Shown here: in pieces, positions 8,870 to 19,788 of the stretch
How the letters are laid out: every line of letters starts with the position of its first letter
Numbering within the stretch: the first letter of the stretch is position 1
Source: Klebsiella electrica
GTDB taxonomy: Bacteria > Pseudomonadota > Gammaproteobacteria > Enterobacterales > Enterobacteriaceae
Length of the DNA stretch: 64,000 nt
NCBI RefSeq assembly: GCF_006711645.1
Contig: NZ_CP041247.1
Coordinates: 806,001 to 870,000, forward strand
Reading direction: 5' to 3'
Notes under the pieces: model-generated
Told to the model about the DNA's origin: nothing
What the model saw: only the letters and a program-made list of their open reading frames with translations
The model's database searches: none
Translations under genes and position numbers: made by a program

Positions 8870-9256
8870 ATGTTCAGCCATATGCGAATTGCCCGACCCG
8901 TCACCAACCTTGAACGTACCTGCGCCCTCTATACTCAAGGGCTGGAGCTCATGCGAATCGCGGACTTCGTCAATCATGCCGGCTTTAGCGGGGTCATGGT
9001 GGGCCGTCCGGAGCTGGCCTGGCATATCGAGTTCACCCACTGTCACGAACATCCGCGACACCCTGCGCCGACCGATGAAGACCTGCTCGTGCTGTATTAC
9101 CCCGATAAAGCAGACTGGCAGCGGGCGTGCGCCAGGATGACGGCGGCGGGTTTTCGGGCGCTGAGTTCGTTTAACCCTTACTGGGATATCAATGGCAACA
9201 CCTTCGTCGATGATGACGGCTATCGGGTGGTGCTTCAGAACCGGGAATGGCCATAG
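8870..9256 (+). CDS. VOC-fold (glyoxalase/bleomycin-resistance family) protein
   Basis: A 128-residue protein with the vicinal-oxygen-chelate fold: first module MRIARPVTNLERTCALYTQGLEL, second module ending NTFVDDDGYRVVLQNREWP. VOC proteins may be metalloenzymes acting on small electrophiles or binding proteins for drugs; this sequence does not allow a choice. I use the ATG at 8870 (GGGAG upstream, and it begins the conserved strand) instead of the in-frame ATG at 8822. Probably monocistronic. Confidence 0.78.
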   Translation: MFSHMRIARPVTNLERTCALYTQGLELMRIADFVNHAGFSGVMVGRPELAWHIEFTHCHEHPRHPAPTDEDLLVLYYPDKADWQRACARMTAAGFRALSSFNPYWDINGNTFVDDDGYRVVLQNREWP

Positions 9257-9868
9257 ACTGGAGGCCCGGGACAGAACGGCGGTTCAGCGTGGCCCTGTCC
9301 GCTGGCAAGGGCGGGCAGAACCCAATGCGCGGAGTACGGTATTTGTTATTCTGCACCGCGTCAGGTTATTGAATAGATTGAGATATGGAGTCGTTTATAG
9401 CCGTCGCCTGCGGCATATGGCTTCTGTCCGCCTCGCCGCCGTTTGCGTACGCGAGCATCACGCGGTGACTAAATCATCAAGAGCGTGATTTATCGAGACT
9501 TTCCCCTGTCGTGAAGACCAACCTCGTATTTACCCTACTTTCTATCGCGTTTTATCCGCGACGCATGCTATCCATGAGTATGAATGCATAGTTTATTAAC
9601 TTGTTGTTTATAAACAAATAATTATATGCATTATTATCATTTGAGATGTCAATCATATTTTGTTGTCAGCCAACTTTAAATCTATAAAAGTAGACGTTTG
9701 TCGACTTTTCATCTAAAAGATGGGGGTAAGGGGCTAGACAAAACCAGATACTGGTTATCAAATAGTTAAAAAACATCATGCCCCATGTAAATGATTGGCC
9801 AGTGTAAAAATGGCTAACACGCTTTCCGCGGTCTCTCTGCGCTGCGGTGCACCTTATCTGGAGAAGTT
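9257..9868. other. Intergenic region, no gene found
   Basis: About 610 bp. The first half is GC-rich and looks like non-coding leftover sequence; the stretch 9580-9720 is AT-rich and probably contains the promoter of the peptide transporter gene, but I cannot fix the -35/-10 positions. Confidence 0.4.
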
Positions 9869-11422
9869 ATGCATTCCTCTGTGAATAAAAATGAAAGCCG
9901 GACCTTCTTTGGTCATCCTTATCCGCTGGGTTCGTTGTTCTTTACCGAAATGTGGGAGCGATTCTCGTTTTACGGCATTCGTCCCCTGTTGATTCTGTTT
10001 ATGGCCGCCACGGTTTACGACGGCGGAATGGGGCTGGCGCGTGAAAATGCCTCGGCGATCGTCGGTATCTTCGCCGGCAGTATGTACCTCGCGGCATTGC
10101 CGGGCGGCTGGCTGGCGGATAACTGGCTGGGCCAGCAAAAGGCGGTCTGGTACGGGTCGATTCTCATCGCGTTGGGTCATCTGTCGATTGCCCTGTCAGC
10201 GGTGCTGGGCGACAACCTGTTCTTTATCGGGCTGATGTTCATCGTGCTGGGATCGGGTCTGTTCAAAACCTGTATCTCGGTTATGGTTGGCACGCTGTAC
10301 AAGAAGGGAGATGCGCGTCGTGACGGTGGATTCTCACTTTTCTACATGGGCATCAACATGGGGTCGTTCATCGCGCCGCTGATTTCCGGCTGGTTGATTA
10401 AATCACACGGCTGGCACTGGGGCTTTGGCATCGGCGGCATCGGGATGCTGGTGGCGCTGGTTATCTTCCGGGTCTTCGCGGTACCGGCGATGAAGCGTTA
10501 CGACAGCGAAGTGGGCCTCGATTCAACCTGGAACAGTCCGGTGGCGAAGAAGAACGGCGTGGGCGCCTGGCTGCTGGCGCTGGCAGTGGGCGCCGCGGTG
10601 ATTATCACGCTGATTGCGCAGGGCGTGATTGTGGTTAACCCTGTTGCCGTTGCCAGCATGCTGGTATACGTGATTGCCGCTTCGGTCGTTCTCTATTTTA
10701 TCTATCTGTTTGCCTTCGCCGGACTGAGTCGCAAAGAGCGCGCCCGTCTGCTGGTGTGCTTTATTCTGCTGGTTTCCGCCGCCTTCTTCTGGTCAGCATT
10801 TGAACAGAAGCCGACCTCCTTCAACCTGTTCGCCAATGATTATACCAACCGTATGATCGGCAGCTTTGAGATCCCGGCGGTCTGGTTCCAGTCAATCAAC
10901 GCGCTGTTTATTATTCTGCTGGCGCCGGTATTTAGCTGGGCATGGCCGGCGATGGCGCGTAATGGCGTCCGCCCGAGCAGCATCAGCAAATTCGTCATCG
11001 GCATTCTCTGCGCCGCAGCGGGCTTTGGCCTGATGATGCTGGCGGCACAGAACGTGCTGAACAACGGTGGGACCGGCGTATCACCATTCTGGCTGGTAGG
11101 CAGTATTCTGATGCTGACCCTGGGCGAGCTGTGCCTGAGCCCGATTGGCCTGGCGACCATGACGCTGCTGGCGCCGGAAAGAATGCGCGGCCAGATGATG
11201 GGGCTGTGGTTCTGCGCCAGTGCGCTGGGTAACCTGGCGGCTGGCCTGATCGGCGGCCATGTGAAGGCCGACCAGCTGGATATGCTGCCGGACCTCTTCG
11301 CGCGTTGTTCGATTGCGCTGCTGATCTGCGCCGCCGTGCTTTGCGTGCTGATCGTACCGGTGCGTCGGATGCTGGAAAACACCCAGGACAAAGCCGCACA
11401 GAAACCGCTGACCCAAGCCTGA
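9869..11422 (+). CDS. POT-family proton-dependent oligopeptide transporter
   Basis: A 517-residue inner-membrane di-/tripeptide:proton symporter of the POT/PTR family. The signature TEMWERFSFYGIRPLLILF (about 28-46) has the ExxERFxYY proton-coupling motif with F for the first Y. A second POT block appears as FSLFYMGINMGSFIAPLISGWL (about 151-172), and about 14 hydrophobic segments are visible. It resembles DtpA-D in plan but is not close enough to any of them to give a symbol. RBS GGAG at 9860. A strong terminator follows. Confidence 0.85.
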   Translation: MHSSVNKNESRTFFGHPYPLGSLFFTEMWERFSFYGIRPLLILFMAATVYDGGMGLARENASAIVGIFAGSMYLAALPGGWLADNWLGQQKAVWYGSILIALGHLSIALSAVLGDNLFFIGLMFIVLGSGLFKTCISVMVGTLYKKGDARRDGGFSLFYMGINMGSFIAPLISGWLIKSHGWHWGFGIGGIGMLVALVIFRVFAVPAMKRYDSEVGLDSTWNSPVAKKNGVGAWLLALAVGAAVIITLIAQGVIVVNPVAVASMLVYVIAASVVLYFIYLFAFAGLSRKERARLLVCFILLVSAAFFWSAFEQKPTSFNLFANDYTNRMIGSFEIPAVWFQSINALFIILLAPVFSWAWPAMARNGVRPSSISKFVIGILCAAAGFGLMMLAAQNVLNNGGTGVSPFWLVGSILMLTLGELCLSPIGLATMTLLAPERMRGQMMGLWFCASALGNLAAGLIGGHVKADQLDMLPDLFARCSIALLICAAVLCVLIVPVRRMLENTQDKAAQKPLTQA

Positions 11423-11442
11423 TGGCAACGGAAAGCGACACT

Positions 11443-11486
11443 CTGCAGGCTGGCGCGTGATGCGCCAGCTTTTTTTTCGCCTGCAG
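11443..11486 (+). terminator. Rho-independent terminator of the POT transporter gene
   Basis: GCTGGCGC-GTGAT-GCGCCAGC followed by eight T (core 11449-11477), nested within a second inverted pair CTGCAGGC/GCCTGCAG. Confidence 0.85.
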
Positions 11487-11607
11487 TTTAACGGCAAATA
11501 GCCATCAGCCAGCGCGAGGAGGCACGCGCTCAGGGGAGGTCAGCGGGTGTGTAAGAAGAAGAGGGCGGGAAAACGGGCCGTCTGTCTGAGACGACCCGCA
11601 GCGGGCA

Positions 11608-12387
11608 TTAACGATAAACAATCCCGCCATCGATCAGGATCGACTGGCCGGTAACATAGTCGGAATCCGGGCCGGCCAGATAAGAGACCAGGCTCGCCAC
11701 ATCGTCCGGCGTTTCCGCACGGCCGAGCGCAATCCCTTCAACATATTTTTTATAGGTCTCGCCGACCGGCGCACCGGTAATTTCGGCAAAACGCTTATCG
11801 ATTTCGGTCCACATGCCGGTCCCCACAATCCCCGGACAGTAGGCGTTTACGGTGATCCCACGGCTGGCGTACTCTTTCGCCGCCGCCTGGGTCAGGGCGC
11901 GAACGGCAAATTTAGTGGCGGAATAGATCCCCAGCAGAGCAAAACCGTCGTGGCCGGCAATGGAGCAGGCGTTGATAATTTTGCCGTTTTGCTTACGGTC
12001 GATGAATTTTTTCGCCGCGGCCTGGATGCCCCATAGCGTCCCCTGAACGTTGATACGCATGATGCGATCGACCTCTTCAGGCGTCACGTCGGCGATCGCC
12101 TGCACCTGGGCAATCCCCGCGTTGTTGACGATGATATCAAAACCACCCAGCTCTTTTTCCGCCTGGTCAATGGCGGCATACACCTGGTCACGTTCGGCAA
12201 TATTCGCCACAAAGGTGGCGGCCTTACGACCCAGCGCTTCAACTTCGGCGGCAACCGCCGCAATCCCTTCCGGGTTCACGTCGACGAGCATTAACGACGC
12301 ACCCTCTTTGGCCAGACGTAAAGCAATACCGCGGCCAATGCCTTGACCGGCACCGGTGACTAAAGCAACTTTATTTTCGATAGCCAT
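11608..12387 (-). CDS. budC: Acetoin reductase / 2,3-butanediol dehydrogenase (SDR)
   Basis: NADH-dependent classical SDR of 259 residues that interconverts acetoin and 2,3-butanediol. The cofactor loop is TGAGQGIG, the NNAG block is [11 protein letters not shown], and the catalytic S-Y-K set is seen in [21 protein letters not shown]. Inserts such as [17 protein letters not shown] and [13 protein letters not shown] are characteristic of acetoin reductases. It differs from the best-known K. pneumoniae meso-butanediol dehydrogenase, so stereospecificity is open. I start at the ATG at 12387; a GTG at 12399 is possible but sits on the AAGGTG RBS. Divergent from a LuxR-type regulator gene. Confidence 0.8.
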   Translation of the reverse strand: MAIENKVALVTGAGQGIGRGIALRLAKEGASLMLVDVNPEGIAAVAAEVEALGRKAATFVANIAERDQVYAAIDQAEKELGGFDIIVNNAGIAQVQAIADVTPEEVDRIMRINVQGTLWGIQAAAKKFIDRKQNGKIINACSIAGHDGFALLGIYSATKFAVRALTQAAAKEYASRGITVNAYCPGIVGTGMWTEIDKRFAEITGAPVGETYKKYVEGIALGRAETPDDVASLVSYLAGPDSDYVTGQSILIDGGIVYR

Positions 12388-12583
12388 TTCTGTACACACC
12401 TTGTACTGATTAAGAAACGATGGATGCCTGATGGAGAAAGGTTCGCTGTACGCAGGCGCAGACCTGGCGTATCGCCCATCGGTGGCAAAGGATAAAACTA
12501 CTTTATAGGTATGGATAAACGTGGCCTACCCCCCGGTTGGGGGGGATAATGGCGTATGCATGGGATGAGGAGGTCATGGCGCT

Positions 12584-15313
12584 ATGGAATTGTTACCCCC
12601 GACGGATGACGCATTGAGCGGATTTGTTCATCAAGAACCGTTCCGCCTTGCGCGCACCTTGCCGCTTATTGCGACTCGCTTTACGCCGCCGCGTTCGCCG
12701 GGGGTATTGCAGCCGCGCGAACGTCTGCTGCAGCGGCTGGACGCCGCGCTCGCCAGCACGCTGACGCTGGTATGCGCCCCCGCCGGGTTCGGCAAAACCA
12801 CGCTGCTGGCCCAGTGGTATCAGCATCGACAGCAGCAGGGCGATTCGCTGGCGTGGCTGAGCATTGACGAAGATGACAATACGCCCTTGCTGTTTATGCG
12901 CTATCTGCAGGCGGCGCTGCGGCCGCTCTGGCAAGCGGAGAAGGCTCTGCCGGAGGGCGCTCCCGGGGACGACTTCCGGCTGTTTCTCGCCGGTCTCGTC
13001 AACCAGCTGCATGATTATCCGGCTCCGCTGTCTCTGATTCTCGATGATTACCAGAATATCGCCCACCCGGAGATTCATGATGGTATGAACTGGCTGCTGA
13101 ATCACGCGCCGCCGTCTCTGCATCTGATTATTGCCAGTCGCAGCCAGCCGCCCCTGGCGCTGAGTCGTCTGCACATGCAGGATCGGCTGGTGGAGATCGA
13201 TGATCATGCGCTGCGGTTTAATGTCGCGGAGGCCAGAACCTATTTTTCAACCTCGATCTCCCCGGCGCCGGACCCGCAGGAGATCCCACGCCTGATTGCC
13301 CGCACGGAGGGGTGGGTTGCCGGTATGAAAATGGCGGCTTTAGCAAGCGGCAGCGCCCGTTATTGCCCGACCGACGGCAAGCTGAATACCACCTCCCGCG
13401 CGCTCTCCCGCTATCTGGAAGAGGTGATCTTTGCGCCATTGCCCGCCGGGGTGTTGGACTTTCTTCTGCGCACCTCAATACTCAACCGCCTGCATCCGTC
13501 GCTGTGCGATGCCGTGACCGGGAAACGCAACGGAGAAGCCATGCTGGCGTGGATAGCCCGGCACAATCTGTTTCTCTCCGCCCTTGATACGGACGGGTTC
13601 TGGTTCCGTTACCACCCGCTGATGCGTGAAGCGCTGCTGTATCGTCTGCAGCACAGTGCGCAGGTGGATATCCGCGTGCTGCATGAACAGGCCAGCAACT
13701 GGTTTGCCGGCCAGCAGCTGTGGGCGGAGGCGATTCGCCATGCGCTGGAAGGCGGAAAAACGGGCGCCGGGCATGCGGAAGCCGGCGTGCAGTCACTGGC
13801 GGAAGAGGGCGATATCGAGACGATGGTGCGCTGGATCCGCTATCTGCCGGCCAATCTGGACCCTTCCCGTATCGAGCTGCAAACCAATCTCGCCTGGGCG
13901 CTCGCGCACCGCTTTCGCTTTCACGATGCCCGCCAACTGCTGGACGCCATTGAGTCGCTGGCGGTCGCCAACCGCAGCGAGATTGCCCACAGTTCATGGG
14001 TGAAGCTCCGCGTCGTCCGGGCTATCTGCGAAGCCTTCGCCGACAATATTGCCCGGAGCATTGCTATCGTGGAACCGCTGCTGCATGAGGTGCCCTGCGG
14101 CGATATCTGGGTGGATGGTCTGGTATGCAATATTCTCAGCTACTGCCATCTGGCGAACGCCCGGCCACAGCAGGCGCTGGATGTCCAGCAGCGGGTATCG
14201 GGCGTGCGGGTGGCGAATCGTAATCTGTTCGTGGAGGTCTACCGGGCGTTTGTCATGGCCCAGGGATACCTGCGCCAGGGCAATCTGGCCGAAGCGCAGC
14301 GGCAGGCGGAGCGGGCGCTACAGTATGCCGAACAGCAGACCGGTTCTCACTCCAGCAGCGGCGCCACCCTGGCGCCGATTCTGGCCGAAATCGCCTGGGA
14401 GCAGGGGGAGGTGCAGCGCATCCCCACTCTGCTGACGCTACGTCTTGAGACGATCGATGACTTTTGCCCGCCGGATGGGTTTAGCCGCTGTTACATCGTG
14501 CTGGCGAGGCTGGCGCAACGTCATGGGCAGACGGATGAGATGACATCGCTGCTGCTGCATGCCGAAGGTCTGGCGGTTCAGCGCGGATGGCTGCGGGCGC
14601 AGGCGCCGCTGCTGGCTGAGCGTATTGCCAATGCGCTCCACGTCGGCGATAGCGCGGCGGCCGACAGTTTGCTTCTTCGCCTGCAGGGGCTGTCCCCCGG
14701 CGCGGAGAAAAATGACGTGGTGAGCGCCTGTTTAACCCTCAGCCACAGCCGGATGCTGATGGCCGGCGGACAACCGCTGGCGGCGGCGCGGCAGCTCGAT
14801 ACGCTGGCCGCTGAGCAGGAGCGCGGCGGCGAGTGGCTGTTTGCGGTACGCCTGCGGCTTATGCAGGCCATTGCCCTGTGGCGCGCCGGAGAACAGGAGC
14901 GGGCGATAACGCTGGGGATCCCGACGCTGCGTCGCGCCTTTCAGCAGAAGCTGTGGCGCAGCCTGCTCGATGGCGGAGAGGAGATGGCCTCATTGCTGGC
15001 GGCAATTCAGCAACGCGGGGGGCACGATGAGGGCTTCAGCGAGGCGCTGGCGCAGCATCTCGCCAGATTCAGCGCGGCCGGAGTCCTGCCGCTGGCCAGC
15101 CGTCGGGCGCCCGCGCAGCTTCGCCTGACCGAGCGGGAGCAGCAGACGCTGGGGCTGATCGCCGAAGGCTACTCCAATAAAGAGATCGCCCGGGCCTTAG
15201 GAATTACTGCCGAAACCGTGAAATGGCATCTCAAACAGCTGTACGAAAAGCTACAGGTCAATGGTCGGATTCAGGCGTTGAATCGGGCGCGCGAGTGGCA
15301 GTTATTCGACTGA
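12584..15313 (+). CDS. Large LuxR-family regulator (MalT/AcoK type, LAL-like)
   Basis: A 909-residue transcription activator of the STAND/MalT class. An N-terminal NTPase with Walker [13 protein letters not shown] (about 64-75) and Walker [12 protein letters not shown] (about 144-154) is followed by winged-helix and TPR-like repeats (about 400-800) and a C-terminal LuxR helix-turn-helix ([22 protein letters not shown]...[15 protein letters not shown]). The length and plan match AcoK of Klebsiella, an acetoin-pathway activator. The adjacent divergent gene is an acetoin reductase, consistent with control of C4 metabolism. The mdtNOP operon on its other side is convergent. The inducer is unknown. 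Confidence 0.82.
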   Translation: MELLPPTDDALSGFVHQEPFRLARTLPLIATRFTPPRSPGVLQPRERLLQRLDAALASTLTLVCAPAGFGKTTLLAQWYQHRQQQGDSLAWLSIDEDDNTPLLFMRYLQAALRPLWQAEKALPEGAPGDDFRLFLAGLVNQLHDYPAPLSLILDDYQNIAHPEIHDGMNWLLNHAPPSLHLIIASRSQPPLALSRLHMQDRLVEIDDHALRFNVAEARTYFSTSISPAPDPQEIPRLIARTEGWVAGMKMAALASGSARYCPTDGKLNTTSRALSRYLEEVIFAPLPAGVLDFLLRTSILNRLHPSLCDAVTGKRNGEAMLAWIARHNLFLSALDTDGFWFRYHPLMREALLYRLQHSAQVDIRVLHEQASNWFAGQQLWAEAIRHALEGGKTGAGHAEAGVQSLAEEGDIETMVRWIRYLPANLDPSRIELQTNLAWALAHRFRFHDARQLLDAIESLAVANRSEIAHSSWVKLRVVRAICEAFADNIARSIAIVEPLLHEVPCGDIWVDGLVCNILSYCHLANARPQQALDVQQRVSGVRVANRNLFVEVYRAFVMAQGYLRQGNLAEAQRQAERALQYAEQQTGSHSSSGATLAPILAEIAWEQGEVQRIPTLLTLRLETIDDFCPPDGFSRCYIVLARLAQRHGQTDEMTSLLLHAEGLAVQRGWLRAQAPLLAERIANALHVGDSAAADSLLLRLQGLSPGAEKNDVVSACLTLSHSRMLMAGGQPLAAARQLDTLAAEQERGGEWLFAVRLRLMQAIALWRAGEQERAITLGIPTLRRAFQQKLWRSLLDGGEEMASLLAAIQQRGGHDEGFSEALAQHLARFSAAGVLPLASRRAPAQLRLTEREQQTLGLIAEGYSNKEIARALGITAETVKWHLKQLYEKLQVNGRIQALNRAREWQLFD

Positions 15314-15328
15314 CGCGCAAGCGGCGCC

Positions 15329-16810
15329 TCAGCGCGCCTGTTGCCCCAGATTCTCCAGCGCCGGGCCGCGGTAATCCCCGCCTAAGGCCTTAATCAGCGT
15401 AATGTCGCTGCTCAACCGCTGCGCCTGGATATCCAGCAGGAGCAGTTGTTGAGCGATGACGGGCCGACGCGCTTCCTGAGCCGCATAGTAGCTGACCAGC
15501 CCTCGCTGATAGTGGGCGCTGGCGCTGCGGGAGGTGGCCATGGCGGCCGTCACCTTCAGCTTCTGTAACACCACCTGCTGATTCAGATCGTTCAGCTCGC
15601 TGGAGCCGATCGCCACATCGCGCACGGCATCCAGTACCGCCTGGTTGTACTGCTTGATCAGAATATTGCTGGCGGTACGGACCGATTGCAGATTGGCATT
15701 CAGTCGGCCGCCGTCGAACAGAGGCAGATACAGGCCTGGCAGCAGGTTGAACTGCTGGAAGGACGATTTAAACAGATCCCCGACGCTCAGGGCGTTGTAT
15801 CCCCAGAATGCCTTGATATCAAAGTGCGGGTAAAATGCCGCTTTCGCCGCATCGACCTGGCTTAACGATGCCGTGACATAGCCGCGCAGCGCCTGGAGGT
15901 CCGGGCGGCGGGCCAGCAGTTCAAAGGAGAGCGAGTCGGGCAGCGTCTCCTGTAGCGTCGGCAGCGGGACCGGGTGGATCTCCGGCATGCTGTGCGCATC
16001 GGCACCGATCAGCGCCCGCAATGTTTCCCGGTACTGCGTCAACGTCCCGTTTGCCGTAATCACCTGTTGTTGCGCCGCCAGCAGCTCGGCCTGGGCATTG
16101 GCGATATCCACGCTATCCTCAACGCCGCGCCGGGTGCGGTGCTCATGCGCCTGCACAGAGAGACGGGCAATCTCTTCCAGTTGATGCAACAAGGCAATCT
16201 TCTGGAAGGTGGCCTGCATGGCAAAGTACAGCTGCGCCACGCTGCTGGCGAGATCCAGCTCGATTCCGGCCGTTTCGGCCTGCCGCGCATTTTTCTCGCC
16301 AATGGCGGCGGCAACGCGGGCGCGATCGGCTCCCCACAAATCAATATTCAGCGTGGCGCCGACGCCGACGGTATTCAGCGTGTACCACGGACCGTTTTTA
16401 TCGACCGGCAGCGAATAAGAGTAGGGCCAGGTGAACTGTTTGTTGGTAACCCGCAGCCGGTTCTGGGCCGCCACGGCGGTGGCCTGGACGCCCATTGCCG
16501 ACTGCGCCAGCTCAATGGTGGACTGCGATTGCGCAATCCGCAGCCGGGCGGCCTGCAGGGTCGGGGAGTTTTGCAGCGCGCGGTTGACCAGCATATTGAG
16601 CTGGGCATCGTGATAGCCTTCCCACCATCTGGCCGCTGGCCAGCCGCTGTTGGCGAGGTGAATCACCTGCGCGAGTTCAGCCTGCTGCGGGTTTACGATA
16701 GTGACCTGGCCCGGATCGTCCTGAATTAAGGCGCAGCCGGTAACCAGCGTCAGGGCGAAGGCGAGCGGTGAGTAGCGCAGGAAGCGGGCTGCGGTGTCCA
16801 TTTTTCTCAT
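15329..16810 (-). CDS. mdtP: Outer-membrane efflux lipoprotein MdtP
   Basis: TolC-like outer-membrane channel of the NodT family, 493 residues, last gene of ytcA-mdtNOP. The signal peptide ends in a lipobox (LVTGCAL, about residues 23-29). HLANSGWPAARWW, RALIGADAHSMPEI, ELLARRPDLQALRGYV and LPLFDGGRLNANL agree with E. coli MdtP. The start ATG overlaps the mdtO stop codon by 4 bp (ATGA), indicating translational coupling. With MdtN and MdtO it should form a tripartite pump; in E. coli this system affects resistance to puromycin, acriflavine and sulfa drugs. Confidence 0.88.
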   Translation of the reverse strand: MRKMDTAARFLRYSPLAFALTLVTGCALIQDDPGQVTIVNPQQAELAQVIHLANSGWPAARWWEGYHDAQLNMLVNRALQNSPTLQAARLRIAQSQSTIELAQSAMGVQATAVAAQNRLRVTNKQFTWPYSYSLPVDKNGPWYTLNTVGVGATLNIDLWGADRARVAAAIGEKNARQAETAGIELDLASSVAQLYFAMQATFQKIALLHQLEEIARLSVQAHEHRTRRGVEDSVDIANAQAELLAAQQQVITANGTLTQYRETLRALIGADAHSMPEIHPVPLPTLQETLPDSLSFELLARRPDLQALRGYVTASLSQVDAAKAAFYPHFDIKAFWGYNALSVGDLFKSSFQQFNLLPGLYLPLFDGGRLNANLQSVRTASNILIKQYNQAVLDAVRDVAIGSSELNDLNQQVVLQKLKVTAAMATSRSASAHYQRGLVSYYAAQEARRPVIAQQLLLLDIQAQRLSSDITLIKALGGDYRGPALENLGQQAR

Positions 16811-18744
16811 GACTTATCTGCCTGTCGCGAAAGCGCTGAAGGGGCGGACGACCAGCCTGGCAATGTCGTCAGCAGGGTGACCAGCGGGGGGCCAAAAGGA
16901 TTGCCGGGGTCGGGCTGAAGCTCGCCGAACGGCATGGGCGTCTGCTGCTGGTCGATATCATCGGCGTAGGTCTCAAGCGACCCGGCGCAGCGGCGCAGAA
17001 AGGTATCTCCCGGGGCGGCGTACAGCCGGTAGCCTTCGCTGAAGCGCACGATTTCGAGGGCCTGCGTCCAGGTGGCCTTCACCGGCCAGGTTTTCGCCTC
17101 GGGATGCGGGTGGGCATATGCATTCAGCGGTTCAGCCGCCACCCGATGCATCAGCGTTTCGGCGCGGTTCAGGGCGTGAAACAGCGGGACTAATTTCACC
17201 TCGTCGCGACTGGCGCGCAGGTCATTCGCAATCCGCCGGTAGAGGTCGGCCAGCCGCGATTTGAGCTGCGGGGCTTCACTATCCGGCCACAGGTAGAGGT
17301 GGACAATCGAAGAGACCAGTACGCCGAGCAAAATACCGATGACGCGATCGCGCAGTTCGGTCAAATTAGTCAGTGGCCCAAACCAGCTGAGAAACGCCAG
17401 CGAGAAGGTAAAACCGATCTGAATCCCGGCGTAGGCGATGCGTTCAGACCCCGAGGCTATCCAGGCCGACAGCGCCATCACCGGCAGAGTCATCGCCAGC
17501 AGACCGACGAGTGATTCGCTATGCGGCTGAATAAACACGATCATTAGCAGCGCCAGCAGGGTAGCGAGCAGGGCGCCGCCGATGCGCAGCCAGGTCTTCT
17601 GCAGCGTCGCGCCGAGCCCCGGCTGAGCGACAATCACGCAGCTGAGCATAATTGTGTGGATCCCCTGCCAGTCGGCGGCGGTATAAAAAACGTAGCACAG
17701 CAGCGTTGCCAGCAGCGTTTTGAGCGCGAAGTGCAAATAGGCGGGGTTCGACCAGGCGTCAGGCAGCAGCAGAGGCGCTTTTTCCTCTTCCCCCGCCGGC
17801 AGCGGCACCGGTTCGCCGCGCGCCAGCTGGTTCAGCGTAGTCGCCATCTCCTGCAAAATAACAGGGTTTGCCGTATCCCGCGCAGTGGCCTCCGGCAGGA
17901 TTGCCGGGAGAGTGCTGACGTCCAGATTCTGCGCCAGCGTCGAGAGCGCGGCGGCAAGCTGTAGACGCCCGGCGGAAGGGGCCTCTTCCGGCTGAAGCAG
18001 CGCGGCCAGGTGATAGCAGTGAAGGGTGGCGGCCATCAGGGATTGCCACGCCTGCGGGCTGTCGGCTATCTCGGGGCTGGAGCGGGTCGCCTGCTTATAC
18101 AGCGACTGAAGCTCGGCGAACTGTCGGGCAATTTCTTTGAACGTCGGCGCAGAGCTGGCATTCGGTCGGGCGAGAAGCGTCGCCACCTCGCGGAGCAAAA
18201 CCACCATCCTCGCTTTGAACTGATAGCCGGGAAAAGCCTGCTGAAAACCGGCGTTGACCAGCAGCGTGACCACAATGGCGAGGTTGATGGCTACCCACAG
18301 CCAGAGCAGCAGGCGCACCAGAATCTCACTTTGGCTGGTCATCGAGGGGAACGTCTGCGCGTAGATAACCACCAGAGCGACGACGAAAAAGGCCATCCCC
18401 AGCTTGCCCAGCACCCGCATCAGATAGATGGCGCCGAAAAACAGCACGACCGAGGCGACCAGGCGGATCAGCGGGTAGTCATAAGTCCATTTGATGATCA
18501 GCAGCACACCGCCCAGCGCCACGCTGACGGTGAGGAAAAAGACCACGCTCACCAGCTTTATCATCAGCACGTTGGGCTGGCTGACGTAAAACACCACGAT
18601 CAGCGCCACGGCTAAAAAAGGGATCTGCAGGGCCATAAACAGGGCGATCAGCACCGCGCAGCTCAGGGTCAGACGCAGGGTGTAGTTTGCCCGTCCCGGT
18701 GCGTCGCGGAGTTCGCGGGTGAGAAATGACCAGAGGTTCTGCAT
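16807..18744 (-). CDS. mdtO: FUSC/AaeB-type inner-membrane efflux protein MdtO
   Basis: A 645-residue inner-membrane protein with two clusters of transmembrane helices (about 20-170 and 335-490) separated by and followed by soluble parts, the plan of the aromatic-acid exporter (FUSC) family. It lies between adaptor and outer-membrane genes of the same operon, 9 bp after mdtN. Expected to be the pump component of the tripartite MdtNOP system. It is slightly shorter than E. coli MdtO as I remember it. Confidence 0.86.
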   Translation of the reverse strand: MQNLWSFLTRELRDAPGRANYTLRLTLSCAVLIALFMALQIPFLAVALIVVFYVSQPNVLMIKLVSVVFFLTVSVALGGVLLIIKWTYDYPLIRLVASVVLFFGAIYLMRVLGKLGMAFFVVALVVIYAQTFPSMTSQSEILVRLLLWLWVAINLAIVVTLLVNAGFQQAFPGYQFKARMVVLLREVATLLARPNASSAPTFKEIARQFAELQSLYKQATRSSPEIADSPQAWQSLMAATLHCYHLAALLQPEEAPSAGRLQLAAALSTLAQNLDVSTLPAILPEATARDTANPVILQEMATTLNQLARGEPVPLPAGEEEKAPLLLPDAWSNPAYLHFALKTLLATLLCYVFYTAADWQGIHTIMLSCVIVAQPGLGATLQKTWLRIGGALLATLLALLMIVFIQPHSESLVGLLAMTLPVMALSAWIASGSERIAYAGIQIGFTFSLAFLSWFGPLTNLTELRDRVIGILLGVLVSSIVHLYLWPDSEAPQLKSRLADLYRRIANDLRASRDEVKLVPLFHALNRAETLMHRVAAEPLNAYAHPHPEAKTWPVKATWTQALEIVRFSEGYRLYAAPGDTFLRRCAGSLETYADDIDQQQTPMPFGELQPDPGNPFGPPLVTLLTTLPGWSSAPSALSRQADKS

Positions 18745-18753
18745 AGCGCCTCC

Positions 18754-19782
18754 TTACTGAGGCTGAAGAACGGCGCTGGCGGAGGCACCCATGCGGAAGA
18801 GTTCGGGGTCAGGATCTTTTACCGCGATCTTCACCGGGAAACGCTGCGACACATGAACCCAGTTGATGCTCTTCTGAATAATCGGCAGGCCTTCAATCAC
18901 GCTCCCGCCTTCAGGCAGCACGCCGGAGCCGACGGAATCGACCACGCCGGCGAACGATTTATCATGGTTGGTCATGATGGTGACTCTGGCCGCTACGCCG
19001 GGGCGGACGTTTTTAAGATCGGTTTCGCGGAAGTTGGCGATGACATACCAGCGATCGTCATCCATTAAGGTAAACACCGGTTTTAACGCCGAAGCGTACT
19101 GGCCGACGGTGGTTTTTAGCGCCACCACCACGCCGTTAAATGGCGCCCGGACTTCGGTAAACTCCAGGTGCAGTTCCGCCAGCGCGATCTGCGCCAGAAT
19201 CCCCGCCCGCTGGGCAACCATGGCGTCAACGCCGGTGACGGCGGCCGAGGCCTGTTTCGCTTGCAGCAGGGTGGCGTCGAGTTCCGCGCGGGCGGCTTTT
19301 TCGGCGGTTCGCGCCTGGTCGAGATCTTCTTGCGACGCGAAGCCCTGCGGGACTAACGGCTCAAGACGCGTACGTGACGAGGTGGTCTGTTTAACCAGCG
19401 CCTTTGCGCGCTCTACCGCGGCGGCGACGGACTGGGCGTTGTACTCCTGGGCCTTGATTGTGCGCCGGGTCAGCATGATTTGCGCATCCAGGGTGGCCAG
19501 CCTCGCCCGGGCATCATCGAGCATCGCCTGGTACGGGCGCGGATCGAGACGAAACAGCAGATCGCCTTTTTTCACCCGCTGGTTGTCGCGGATCGGCATC
19601 TCCACGATCCGGCCGCTCACCTCCGGCACCACGTCGATGGTATCGGTGTAGACGTAGGCATCGTTGGTTTCCGGCGAGGTCTGAAGCTGCCAGATAACCA
19701 GGATAAGCGCCACGATCGCGGCGAGGACGAGGGCCAGCAGAGGCCACTTTTTCCGTAATACGCTTGAGCTGGAGTTTGTCAT
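18754..19782 (-). CDS. mdtN: Periplasmic adaptor (membrane fusion protein) MdtN
   Basis: HlyD/EmrA-type adaptor of 342 residues: one N-terminal membrane anchor (about 13-32), barrel-sandwich halves (PEVSGRIVEMPIRDNQRVKKGDLLFRLDPRPY, about 49-80; and EVRAPFNGVVVALKTTVGQY, about 211-230), an alpha-hairpin of about 100 residues between them, and a C-terminal beta-barrel. Six bp after ytcA. It should link MdtO in the inner membrane to MdtP in the outer membrane. Confidence 0.88.
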   Translation of the reverse strand: MTNSSSSVLRKKWPLLALVLAAIVALILVIWQLQTSPETNDAYVYTDTIDVVPEVSGRIVEMPIRDNQRVKKGDLLFRLDPRPYQAMLDDARARLATLDAQIMLTRRTIKAQEYNAQSVAAAVERAKALVKQTTSSRTRLEPLVPQGFASQEDLDQARTAEKAARAELDATLLQAKQASAAVTGVDAMVAQRAGILAQIALAELHLEFTEVRAPFNGVVVALKTTVGQYASALKPVFTLMDDDRWYVIANFRETDLKNVRPGVAARVTIMTNHDKSFAGVVDSVGSGVLPEGGSVIEGLPIIQKSINWVHVSQRFPVKIAVKDPDPELFRMGASASAVLQPQ

Positions 19783-19788
19783 AGGGGC

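Noticed and set aside
15974..16729. Open frame of 251 codons antisense to mdtP
   Set aside because: Shadow of the MdtP coding sequence.
18010..18615. Open frame of 201 codons antisense to mdtO
   Set aside because: Shadow frame; His/Gln-rich composition typical of reverse reading of membrane-protein codons.
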